Assembly: GCF_900240845.1 (NCBI RefSeq)
Contig: NZ_OERU01000003.1
Location: 1 to 64,000, forward strand
Reading direction: 5' to 3'
Source of the DNA: Peptostreptococcus faecalis
GTDB taxonomy: Bacteria > Bacillota > Clostridia > Peptostreptococcales > Peptostreptococcaceae
Length of the DNA stretch: 64,000 bases
Shown one piece after another: positions 34,707 through 42,112 of this stretch. The translations under genes and the position numbers were made by a program. Position 1 is the first letter of the stretch. Each line of letters starts with the position of its first letter. Below the pieces are notes generated by a model. It was given only the letters and a program-made list of their open reading frames with translations, had not been told where the DNA came from and did not search any database.

Positions 34707-34870
34707 TTTTTTGTTCCTCCTCTTATTTTATATCTGTAAATTAAATATATAGTTATTAATGATATTATAATTATGCTAAATATATTAATCGCTATATTAT
34801 CGCTTATTACTGTTATTAACGCCAATATTGTAGATATTGTTGTTAATGTTGCTGTTGTTTTATTATTCAT
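34703..34870 (-). CDS. Hydrophobic membrane peptide (55 aa)
   Basis: MNNKTTATLTTISTILALIT continues as two closely spaced hydrophobic helices and ends IRGGTKK. The stop TGA overlaps the next gene's ATG. No obvious RBS, so translation may be coupled or weak. It lies close to the antisense RNA locus and could belong to it. Confidence 0.4.
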   Translation of the reverse strand: MNNKTTATLTTISTILALITVISDNIAINIFSIIIISLITIYLIYRYKIRGGTKK

Positions 34871-34876
34871 TTTATA

Positions 34877-34905
34877 TTGTAAATATGCGTTATTTGTGGT
34901 ATAAT
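34877..34905 (+). promoter_or_regulatory. Promoter of the antisense RNA
   Basis: TTGTAA, 17-nt spacer, TATAAT on the plus strand, opposite to the operon. Confidence 0.6.
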
Positions 34906-34911
34906 GGTTAC

Positions 34912-35081
34912 ATAATGTAAATATCTAGAGAGGTTTTGCAACCTCTCATCACTTAATTTAATAAGTGTAGTATCAATTTGATAATTACCGTTATCAAAGT
35001 ATTGATACTTATCAAGAGATTTATTAGTTTAACACGCTTGTACTCTTGACGTTTAGGATACCTTTTAGGTGTCCTTTTTTT
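34912..35081 (+). ncRNA. Candidate antisense RNA, about 170 nt
   Basis: It starts about 7 nt after TATAAT and ends at a clear terminator (AGGATACC, TTTT, AGGTGTCC, then a T-run, 35055-35081). Internal hairpins are GAGAGGTTTTGCAACCTCTC and a longer GTATCAAT/ATTGATAC stem. It is complementary to most of the opposite-strand peptide gene (34953-35111). Confidence 0.55.
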
Positions 35082-35111
35082 ATGCAACTTTTTATTATTT
35101 ACACGTCGCAT
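34953..35111 (-). CDS. Candidate type I toxin: small basic/hydrophobic peptide (52 aa)
   Basis: Starts at ATG 35109-35111 after AGAAAGGGGG. MRRVNNKKLHKKRTPKRYPK is a highly basic N-terminal half, followed by a hydrophobic helix (LINLLISINTLITVIIKLIL). It is the first gene after the operator-type promoter at 35175-35203. The RNA on the other strand covers its 3' three quarters. Size, charge and antisense layout fit a type I toxin, but a leader-peptide role is not excluded. Confidence 0.45.
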   Translation of the reverse strand: MRRVNNKKLHKKRTPKRYPKRQEYKRVKLINLLISINTLITVIIKLILHLLN

Positions 35112-35174
35112 ATTTTCCCCCTTTCTCAATCAATTTTATATATTTTATTTCTTTGATTGCTATTTGTTAATTCA

Positions 35175-35203
35175 AGTATATCATTATTATTATGTTAAGT
35201 CAA
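35175..35203 (-). promoter_or_regulatory. Promoter of the anti-restriction operon with shared operator
   Basis: Minus strand: TTGACT, 17-nt spacer starting TAAC and ending AATGA, TATACT. Confidence 0.65.
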
Positions 35204-36498
35204 GCAACTTTTTGATATATTTTTTAATTCTTTTTTTAATCCTATTTAAATATGCAACAATCGTATTTAATGTATATGTTGTAATATCAAGGATTGATGT
35301 ATTTAATTAAGTTGCTTGTTTGATTTGTTAATTACATCTTACCGCTATATTTAAACAATGTCAACAGTTATTTTAAAATAATTTTAAATATATTTTTTGC
35401 TGGTTATCGCATATAATGTAAGTAATATATGTGGTGATTGATATCTGGCTGAGTCATTGCAATACATACACAAGTTAATTAGTACTTGATAAAATTAATA
35501 GTTGTGTGGTACTATTGAAGTAGTTGGTAACTAGCTGAGTGTAACCCTTGTGTGTTAAACAAGAGGAAGAAGAGAAGGATAAAAAAAGAACGATTGAAAG
35601 AAAAAGAAAAGAAGAGAGTTGAAAAGTTAGAAAATTCTAAAAATAAAGAAAAATATAAATTTAAAGAAAATTAAAAAATGAACGATTAAACAGAATGTTG
35701 AAATATTGTTCGTGTTCTGATAATTTTATAAAAGTCAATACTTGACAAATTAAGTTAAATGTGATTTGAGTTGTTGGACTGTGGATAGGTTAAAAGTGTT
35801 AAGCATTTTCAATTTTTATATAAACTTGTATATACAAGTTGGAACAAAAAACATCATTTTATAAATTAAACTTCTAAAAAGATTTTATAAAATAAATTGT
35901 GTCGTTACGATAAAAAATTCTGAAATTTATATCATTTTTATATCGTTTTATAACTTTTTCGCAACTTCACAAAAAGGAAACGCCTATACGCTAGTGTTTT
36001 CAATGCATATAGGTTTTATTTAAACAATGATATATTATATATTTGATAATGTGGGGGGATATTTTCTACAGTTATCAGAATATTCTGAAAATTATACATA
36101 ACGTACCTCACGACTTACAACAAGAATTTTTTATAAATGTACGGATATTACCCACAAAATTGAGGTGTAAAAAATAGAGAGTACTTTTGAAGGTGATAGC
36201 CATATATTTTTTTGTAGGCATTATCCACAAATATTGAGCCTTAAATTTCAATTATTTTGAAGAAATCGTAAAAAACACCAATTATCCTATTAAAATTGTA
36301 GGTAACACCCACAAGTGAAGACGTATATAATTAAAAGAGGGAGGAAGAATTTCTATTTAACTAGTTAAAGATCTTTCCGAGACCAATGTTGTATATACAA
36401 GTAAAAAAATATTACAGGATAGAAAGTAAATAGATAATTTTGTAGATACCTTAGAATCGAAAATAAAACGTTTGCCTAGATAAGATTATTTGCACATA
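35204..36498. other. Gene-free, A/T-rich origin-like region
   Basis: About 1.3 kb without a convincing gene. It has purine-rich strand asymmetry (35560-35690), a pair of related segments at 35450 and 35530 (CTGGCTGAGT and CTAGCTGAGT with ACACAAG and TTGTGTG), and three DnaA-box-like sites near 36148-36314. A 40-codon GTG frame at about 35549-35673 lacks an RBS and I do not call it. Confidence 0.5.
36148..36314 (+). repeat. DnaA-box-like sites
   Basis: TTACCCACA (36148), TTATCCACA (36221, the exact DnaA consensus) and ACACCCACA (36305), at intervals of about 75-85 bp. The first two continue with similar flanks (AAATTGAG, AATATTGAG). They fit host DnaA binding at a replication origin. Confidence 0.55.
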
Positions 36499-36527
36499 TT
36501 GACATAACAGAGTAATTATGGTATAAT
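36499..36527 (+). promoter_or_regulatory. Sigma70 promoter with shared operator, plus strand
   Basis: TTGACA, 17-nt spacer starting TAAC and ending TTATGG, TATAAT. It drives the sigma4-like gene. Confidence 0.8.
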
Positions 36528-36612
36528 ATGTATATATCGAAGTTTTTACTTTAATATATGTATCGTGAGAAATCATAATATATAAAATAATTTAATTTAG
36601 GGGGATAAAATA

Positions 36613-37713
36613 ATAGAAACAAAAGATTTAAAGAAAACAATAAAGGATAAGTTAAAAGAATTAATCAGTAAACTTGATTACAATATAAAGAGTTATAATG
36701 AGAGATTAACTTTAATAGAAGAAATACTGGGGATACAAATGAATAATGGAATAGAGTTTCCAGATGAGTTTTGGATAGATTTATTTGAACAAACAATAGA
36801 TCCCATAACCAAAACAGATAATTCAAGTATTAAACTATGCCTAGACCAAAAGGATAAGATTTACTCAAATACAAATGTAGCAATATTCTTAGAAAAGATA
36901 GCAAGTTATTTGATAAATTGTCCTGAGGTAAAGGAAGAAGAGACTTTAACTTATAAAATATATCACAGTAAGGAAATGTTTGATAAAAGTATTAAAGATG
37001 AAAAAGAAGTAAGAAAGTTATCAATGACTACAGAGGATAAATTAACTATGTCTATATTTAAGAAAGAAAGAAACTTTAAGAAAGCTAAAGATGTAGTAAT
37101 TAAACCAAGAGATATAAGACTCTGTAACCAATTAAGAGATTATGATTACTCATTAAATAAACTTAAAGATTTAAATAGAAACTCTAAGGTAATAAGAATA
37201 ATGAGTGAAATTAAGAAAGATATGCTATTAGTATATGATTCATTCTTTAGGCCTATTAGGTTTAAAAGTCCATTAAGAGATGAAGGTGAACCAGATTGGT
37301 CTAAGTTAGATATGATGGATAAAGGTACTATGAAAGAATTAATAAAGTTAAAAAGAACAGATGAAATACACAAAGATATTAACTGTATATTATTAGATGT
37401 TGAATTATTAATAAATAGAACAAACTTAAAAGATAAACATAGAGAAATATTAACATTATATAGAGAAGGTTATAGCAATAAAGAGATTGCAGATAAGCTT
37501 GATACATCAAAACAGAATATAGGTAAATATATAGATAGATGTGTAGAGAACCTTACAGACCAATACCATAGTGAATATGAAGATTGGTACTATCTTAATA
37601 TATCTAAAGGTAAATATCATAGATGTAAAGTATGTGGTGAAGTTAAGTTGGATACTAAATTTTATAAACATACTACAAGGAAGAGAAAGAATACTTGTAA
37701 AGAGTGTATCTAG
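36613..37713 (+). CDS. Sigma region 4-like HTH protein with C-terminal zinc ribbon
   Basis: The ATG at 36739 gives 324 aa and has a modest GGGG before it. The frame stays open from 36601, and a strong AGGGGG (36599-36604) is best placed for an AUA start at 36610 or 36613, adding a coiled segment (LKKTIKDKLKELISKLDYNI). Near residues 225-275 (ATG numbering) lies a sigma4/LuxR-type HTH (LKDKHREILTLYREGYSNKE, then IADKLDTSKQNIGKYI). The C-terminus has CKVCGE...CKEC, a zinc ribbon. A late-gene or replication regulator is likely. Confidence 0.65.
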   Translation: METKDLKKTIKDKLKELISKLDYNIKSYNERLTLIEEILGIQMNNGIEFPDEFWIDLFEQTIDPITKTDNSSIKLCLDQKDKIYSNTNVAIFLEKIASYLINCPEVKEEETLTYKIYHSKEMFDKSIKDEKEVRKLSMTTEDKLTMSIFKKERNFKKAKDVVIKPRDIRLCNQLRDYDYSLNKLKDLNRNSKVIRIMSEIKKDMLLVYDSFFRPIRFKSPLRDEGEPDWSKLDMMDKGTMKELIKLKRTDEIHKDINCILLDVELLINRTNLKDKHREILTLYREGYSNKEIADKLDTSKQNIGKYIDRCVENLTDQYHSEYEDWYYLNISKGKYHRCKVCGEVKLDTKFYKHTTRKRKNTCKECI

Positions 37714-37763
37714 TATTATCTTTTATCTATCTTAATCTATTTATCTTTAATGATTTTGACCTT

Positions 37764-37797
37764 GTATTAAAAGTATTAAAAGTATTAAAAGTATTAG
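37764..37797 (+). repeat. 9-bp tandem repeat GTATTAAAA
   Basis: Three full copies and one partial between the sigma4-like gene and the iterons. The rest of 37714-37840 holds nothing recognisable. Confidence 0.7.
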
Positions 37798-37840
37798 GAG
37801 AGCTAAAAGCAAGTAGTTCCAAAGGTTAGAGGGGTGTAAG

Positions 37841-37924
37841 GGCGACTTTTTGTCACATTTTGGCGACTTTTTGTCACATTTTGGCGACTTCTTATCACAT
37901 TTTGGCGACTTTTTGTCACATTTT
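37841..37924 (+). repeat. Four 21-bp iterons of the replication origin
   Basis: Four tandem 21-bp units, each beginning GGCGACTTTTTGTCAC (copy 3 GGCGACTTCTTATCAC) and ending ATTTT. They lie 37 bp upstream of the Rep start. Tandem iterons next to a Rep_3 gene are the binding sites for the initiator and control copy number. Confidence 0.9.
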
Positions 37925-37961
37925 AGATGTTATTTTACGAAAGGAGTGGTACGTATAAATA

Positions 37962-38600
37962 TTGTTAGTGAAATGTAAAAAAATATTAAATGAACAAAAT
38001 ATATCTATGTTTACTAAAGTGGAAATGAATGTATTTTTTTCATTAATTTATGTGGTTACGGAGAATCCTGAAGTTAATGAAATAGAATTAAAAGCAATTA
38101 AAAAACTATCTAGAGATAGTAAAAATGGTTATAACGATTTAAAAAAACAAATATCTTCAATAAATTCAAAGTTACAGAAAATGACATTCGTAGGGGAAGA
38201 TGGAAAAAAAACTCCGTTTCTATTATTTGAGACTTTACATGTATCCGACAAAGTTTTAGAAGTAAAAATATCCAAGCAGTTTGAGTATTTATTTATTGAT
38301 TTGTTCAATGAAAAAAAATCTATAGCCATATTTGATCTTGAAGAACTTACTATGATAGAAAGTAAATACAGCAAAACTTTATATAGAAAATTAAGTTGTT
38401 TTAAGAGAAGTAAGTGGTTCAAGAAAGAGTTTGATGAATTGGTGACAGAATTAGGATTTAACTCTAAATACAAAAAAAAAGATATAAAGGTAAAATTAAA
38501 AGATGCCATCAAAAAGTTAGATGTATATTTTAGAGATATTTCTATTAGTTATGAGAAAAAAACAATAAGTGGGGAAAATTGTGTAATTAAATGGAAATAA
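37962..38600 (+). CDS. Rep_3-family replication initiator
   Basis: A 212-aa protein starting TTG 37962 after AAGGAGTGG. The pattern (MFTKVEMNVFFSLIYVV ... SKNGYNDLKKQISSIN ... FETLHVSDKVLEVKISKQFE ... ESKYSKTLYRKLSCFK) matches the paired winged-helix Rep_3 (RepB) initiators of theta plasmids, of which this is a short version. It binds the iterons at 37841-37924. This is strong evidence that the genome replicates as a plasmid. Confidence 0.8.
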   Translation: MLVKCKKILNEQNISMFTKVEMNVFFSLIYVVTENPEVNEIELKAIKKLSRDSKNGYNDLKKQISSINSKLQKMTFVGEDGKKTPFLLFETLHVSDKVLEVKISKQFEYLFIDLFNEKKSIAIFDLEELTMIESKYSKTLYRKLSCFKRSKWFKKEFDELVTELGFNSKYKKKDIKVKLKDAIKKLDVYFRDISISYEKKTISGENCVIKWK

Positions 38601-38690
38601 CTGAATATTTTATACAATTGGGAAAAAAGAGGTTTACTTTTCCGGTAGTTAGCATATATATATATAGAGGGGGTAATTAAGTAAATTAAA

Positions 38691-39074
38691 ATGGAAGAAA
38701 ATAAGAGATTATCAAACACAATGTTGACTCTTTACTTAACAGAATTGTTACAAAGAGAATACAATTTAAAATTCAGCGAAAGACAAATGAAAAAAATTCT
38801 GGATGGAATGGAATATGGGATAAAAACTTTAATAGAAGATGGCTATAGTTTTAAGTTATTAGATACCAATTATGAACCATATGTCAAGAAACCAGTTATC
38901 TATAAAGAAATAAGAAGTGGTGAAATTAAAAAGAGTGATGCTCGATTTGACGTTAGAACTTATATGTCTAGAAGTTATAGAAAAGAATTGGGAAAGAAAA
39001 CAAAGCACAAAACCAATGAAGAACCTAGGGTCATAGGCTTATATGAATCTGAAGTTCCGAAAAATTTGAAATAA
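38691..39074 (+). CDS. HU-like DNA-binding protein
   Basis: A 127-aa protein. Its N-terminal helices (LTLYLTELLQREYNLKF) and ILDGMEYGIKTLIEDGYSFK, KLLDTNYEP and KPVIYKEIRSGE followed by RTYMSRSYRKEL follow the HU/IHF arrangement, with a C-terminal basic tail. HU-type proteins often help initiators at iteron origins. The RBS is uncertain: GAGGGGG is about 17 nt upstream. Confidence 0.5.
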   Translation: MEENKRLSNTMLTLYLTELLQREYNLKFSERQMKKILDGMEYGIKTLIEDGYSFKLLDTNYEPYVKKPVIYKEIRSGEIKKSDARFDVRTYMSRSYRKELGKKTKHKTNEEPRVIGLYESEVPKNLK

Positions 39075-39097
39075 ATAAATATATTTATAAAAAGATA

Positions 39098-39126
39098 TTG
39101 ACATAACAATTAGCTTATGTTATAAT
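39098..39126 (+). promoter_or_regulatory. Consensus sigma70 promoter with shared operator
   Basis: TTGACA, 17-nt spacer starting TAAC and ending TTATGT, TATAAT. Both hexamers match the consensus exactly. It points at the tRNA/large RNA locus, from which it is now separated by an IS element. Confidence 0.85.
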
Positions 39127-39318
39127 ATGATTATGTCAAAGAAAGACTTAGCAAACTAGCTAAAAATATAAAGGTGTATTCGCACAGGATTTACTTTTTT
39201 TATTTTTTAACTAATTTGGCAGAAGTCGCCTATCCTCTATAGGTGGATGATGAATGCCTTGTTTTTTTTATTCAAAAAATGTTATAATCAGTCTATATTA
39301 GAAAAGAGTTGATATAAC

Positions 39319-39723
39319 ATGGAATTAGATACAAATAATCATTCAGTATTTCTTCTATATTATCACCTTGTGTTGGTAACTAAATATCGTAGACAGGTGA
39401 TTGATGATGAAATATCTGATTACGCAAAAGCTACTTTTGAAAGAATTTCAGAATCTTATAACATTACTTTAGTTGAGTGGAATCACGATAAAGACCATAT
39501 TCATATTATGTTCAAAGCTCAACCTAAAACAGAAATGACAAAATTCATAAACGCCTACAAGAGTGCTAGTTCACGTTTGATAAAACGGAACTTTCCAAGA
39601 GTTAAACAGTTTCTTTGGAAAGAGATGTTCTGGTCTAAAAGTTTTTGTCTTTTGACAACTGGTGGAGTTCCAATTGATGTGATTAAGAAATACATTCAAA
39701 GTCAAGGAAGTAATCATAAATAG
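39319..39723 (+). CDS. tnpA: IS200-type TnpA Y1 transposase
   Basis: A 134-aa protein of normal TnpA length. HUH motif in KDHIHIMFK (H60, H62) and the catalytic tyrosine in IKKYIQSQ (Y125). It cuts and rejoins single-stranded element ends. Followed by tnpB in the same orientation. Confidence 0.9.
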   Translation: MELDTNNHSVFLLYYHLVLVTKYRRQVIDDEISDYAKATFERISESYNITLVEWNHDKDHIHIMFKAQPKTEMTKFINAYKSASSRLIKRNFPRVKQFLWKEMFWSKSFCLLTTGGVPIDVIKKYIQSQGSNHK

Positions 39724-39739
39724 AAAGTAGGTGAACCTC

Positions 39740-40882
39740 ATGAAACAATTAAAAGCATATAAATTCAGAATATCTCCAACAGAAGAACAAGAAATATTCT
39801 TCGCTAAGTCTTTTGGTTGTGTTCGTAAGGTCTACAATCTAATGCTTGATGACCGAATGAAATCTTATGAAGAGACTAAGGATGATACATCTAAAAAAAT
39901 GAAATTTCCAACACCTGCAAAATATAAGAAAGAATTTCCTTTCTTGAAAGAAGTAGATAGCCTTGCTTTAGCAAATGCTCAACTAAATCTAGATAAGGCT
40001 TATAGGAACTTCTTTCGAGATAAATCAATTGGATTTCCTCGTTTCAAAAGCAAAAAAAATCCTGTTCAAAGCTACACAACAAATAATCAAAATGGAACAA
40101 TAACATTGGTTGACGGTAAGTTTATTAAGTTGCCTAAATTAAAGTCATTAGTTAGAATTAAACTGCATAGGCAAATTAAAGGAATTATCAAATCAGCAAC
40201 AATATCACGTCTTGCAAGTGGCAAATACTTTGTGTCTATTCTATGCGAAGAAGATATACAAGAATTGCCAAAGACTAACTCTACTATTGGCATCGACTTA
40301 GGAATATCTCACTTTGCTATACTATCTGACGGTCAAAAGATAGATAACCATAAATTTACTTCTAAGATGGAACAAAAACTTAAACGTGAACAACGCAAAC
40401 TATCCAAACGTTGCCTTATGGCTAAAAAGAAAGGCATTAAACTTTCTGATGCTAAAAACTACCAGAAACAAAAAAATAAAGTAGCTAAGCTACACGAAAA
40501 AGTAATGAACCAACGTGAAGATTTTCTGAACAAGTTAAGTACATCTATTGTCAAAAACCACGATACTATTTGTATAGAAGACTTAAATATCAAAGGAATG
40601 TTACGTAACCATAAATTAGCAAAATCTATATCTGATGTATCATGGTCTAGATTTGTAACTAAATTAGAATACAAAGCCAACTGGTACGGAAGAAAAGTTA
40701 TAAAAGTAGATAAATGGTATCCGTCTAGTCAAATTTGTTCTAACTGTGGACACAATGATGGCAAGAAAGAGTTAACCATAAGAGAATGGACTTGCTCTAA
40801 TTGCAACACGAATCATGATAGAGATATAAATGCAAGTATAAATATAAAAACCGAAGGAATTAGGTTACTAGAAATATCGTAG
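39740..40882 (+). CDS. tnpB: TnpB RNA-guided nuclease (RuvC, Zn ribbon)
   Basis: A 380-aa protein. I chose ATG 39740 because the upstream GTG lies inside the RBS. RuvC residues: D186 (GIDLGI), E280 (CIEDLN) and D362 (HDRDINAS). Zinc ribbon C333/C336 and C352/C355. TnpB cuts DNA guided by the element's right-end RNA and helps retain the element. The last 130 bp (40729-40858) are about 95% identical to the other TnpB gene at 58697-58826, although the rest diverges. Confidence 0.9.
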   Translation: MKQLKAYKFRISPTEEQEIFFAKSFGCVRKVYNLMLDDRMKSYEETKDDTSKKMKFPTPAKYKKEFPFLKEVDSLALANAQLNLDKAYRNFFRDKSIGFPRFKSKKNPVQSYTTNNQNGTITLVDGKFIKLPKLKSLVRIKLHRQIKGIIKSATISRLASGKYFVSILCEEDIQELPKTNSTIGIDLGISHFAILSDGQKIDNHKFTSKMEQKLKREQRKLSKRCLMAKKKGIKLSDAKNYQKQKNKVAKLHEKVMNQREDFLNKLSTSIVKNHDTICIEDLNIKGMLRNHKLAKSISDVSWSRFVTKLEYKANWYGRKVIKVDKWYPSSQICSNCGHNDGKKELTIREWTCSNCNTNHDRDINASINIKTEGIRLLEIS

Positions 40883-41054
40883 ATAACATAAAAATCAAAG
40901 ATTTTCGTGTCTAACATATGTGAGAACCATAGGAACTATGGGGATAGCTTGGTAAATAAGAGAAACCTCTGTAAGTAAAGAAATACGCTTACAAGTATGT
41001 TCTGTTCCCAAGAAGCTCCCACTTCTAGCGTTAGCTAAGAGGAGAGTAGTTCAC
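40883..41054 (+). ncRNA. TnpB-associated right-end (omega) RNA
   Basis: The 3' UTR of tnpB is full of stems: CCATAG/CTATGG (40927-40941), GTAAG/CTTAC, and GAAGCTCCCACTTCTAGC near the end. The guide would be read from the flank starting GATGTGGC at 41055. Confidence 0.6.
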
Positions 41055-41112
41055 GATGTGGCAAAAAGCTTAAATGCTTTCAAAGGGAGGGGCGTGCTCC
41101 TTCCCCAGATTT

Positions 41113-41188
41113 GGATTAGTAGCTCAGTTGGTAGAGCATTCGGCTGTTAACCGAAGGGTCACAGGTTCGAGTCCTGTCTTTTCCGCCA
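41113..41188 (+). tRNA. tRNA-Asn (GUU)
   Basis: 76 nt with encoded CCA. D arm GCTC...GAGC, anticodon stem TTCGG/CCGAA with loop CTGTTAA (anticodon GTT), T arm ACAGG TTCGAGT CCTGT, discriminator G. The acceptor stem GGATTAG/CTTTTCC has two T-T mismatches in the middle (positions 4-69 and 5-68), which is unusual. It supplies tRNA for AAC/AAU codons if processed. Confidence 0.85.
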
Positions 41189-41207
41189 ACAAGTTGAATT
41201 TTCCACC

Positions 41208-41312
41208 AAGTGAATTTAAATGTATCTATGATATTTAGACGCCCTCCTTTCATCATACGTTTTTATTCTTAGTCTATTACAAAGGGTATCGTAGATATGT
41301 TTAAGTTCACTT
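41208..41312 (+). ncRNA. Long imperfect hairpin
   Basis: AAGTGAATTTAAATGTATCT... (41208-41236) pairs with ...ATATGTTTAAGTTCACTT (41284-41312), about 22 of 29 positions. It may be part of the large RNA transcript downstream. Confidence 0.5.
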
Positions 41313-41375
41313 ATGGTGAATTTATAATTAAATTTATTTTGCATATTATTTAACTGTTTGTTATAGGATGCATAA

Positions 41376-41442
41376 ATGAAGATGGTAATGTTTAATTAAT
41401 TATTAAACAAGTAGGTTCAATTCCTACACTTCATCTGTTCCA
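41376..41442 (+). ncRNA. tRNA-like structure lacking a D arm
   Basis: A perfect T arm (GTAGG TTCAATT CCTAC, 41411-41427), an acceptor-like stem ATGAAGA/ACTTCAT (6 of 7 pairs) and an anticodon-like stem GTTTAAT/ATTAAAC, but no D arm and no clear anticodon. CCA follows at 41440. A degenerate tRNA or a tRNA-like domain of the large RNA. Confidence 0.4.
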
Positions 41443-42091
41443 GCTTGGAACAAAGTTGTAAAAAAATACACAAAATTTTATGAGATTTTCTAGTGTCATT
41501 AAGGTACACAATTAAACCTTGCAATCTTCACGTTGTCAAGGAAATTACGACCCACTACGTCTGGGTACTAATGAATGTAGAGTCGTAAGACTCATCTAAG
41601 CCTTGCAGGTTTGACGACTGTCAAGGATATCATAATCCATTCTAGCCTCTTTATAGTGATGGATAAATGCTCATTAAGAATGGACTTTTGAGAGATGCGG
41701 TTAAGCTTCCTTGTTAATGTGACAAAAGCTAAAATTTACCGTACGAACACCACTACAACTTTGGTATTCATCACATTAAGGTTGTAGTTAAAAGACTGGC
41801 TAAATGTCTATAAAGAATAGCTGACACCTTGGGACTGATGGTATTCCAATTAAGCGTAATCTAAGTACGCCAGTGAGGTGGCTAGTAAATCTAGTTCTTC
41901 CCAAAAAAACAACGTGTTCGGGTATACTAGTTGTGAAACACCGAGGCACACTAACAGCAAAACCTTAGCAAGTACGCTCCCCAACATCAGGGTTCAGCCA
42001 AAAGCTAGGGTCACGAGACTAACTTTAGTCCTTACGTGGGGCTAAAGAAATATAAAAATCCTAGACATGATTTTAAACTGTCTATTTTTTT
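41440..42091 (+). ncRNA. Giant structured RNA candidate (ROOL/GOLLD-like)
   Basis: About 650 bp with no gene on either strand and a higher G+C than its neighbours. Local stems recur, including two related arms (CCTTGCAATCTTCACGTTGT then CAAGG; CCTTGCAGGTTTGACGACTG then TCAAGG) and CCCACTACGTCTGGG. Position next to a tRNA in a phage, the size and the terminator at the end all match the ROOL/GOLLD classes. Class membership is inference. Confidence 0.5.
42062..42091 (+). terminator. Terminator of the large RNA
   Basis: TAGACA, loop, TGTCTA, then a run of eight T. Confidence 0.8.
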
Positions 42092-42112
42092 GTGGAGAAA
42101 ATGGGAGAAATT

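Larger units (their letters stand above)
39195..41054 (+). mobile_element. IS200/IS605-family element (tnpA + tnpB)
   Basis: About 1.86 kb. The left flank ends in TTAC (39191-39194) and the right end in TCAC (41051-41054), consistent with 3' cleavage after a tetranucleotide as in IS608. Left-end hairpin CCTATCCTCTATAGG near 39229; right end with stem-loops. No target duplication, as expected for HUH single-strand transposition. Exact ends are inferred. Confidence 0.75.

Noticed and set aside
35549-35673. 40-codon lysine-rich frame in the origin-like region
   Set aside because: No RBS, and the purine-rich strand explains the open frame.
37841-37924. CRISPR repeat
   Set aside because: Four head-to-tail 21-bp units without spacers next to a Rep gene are iterons.
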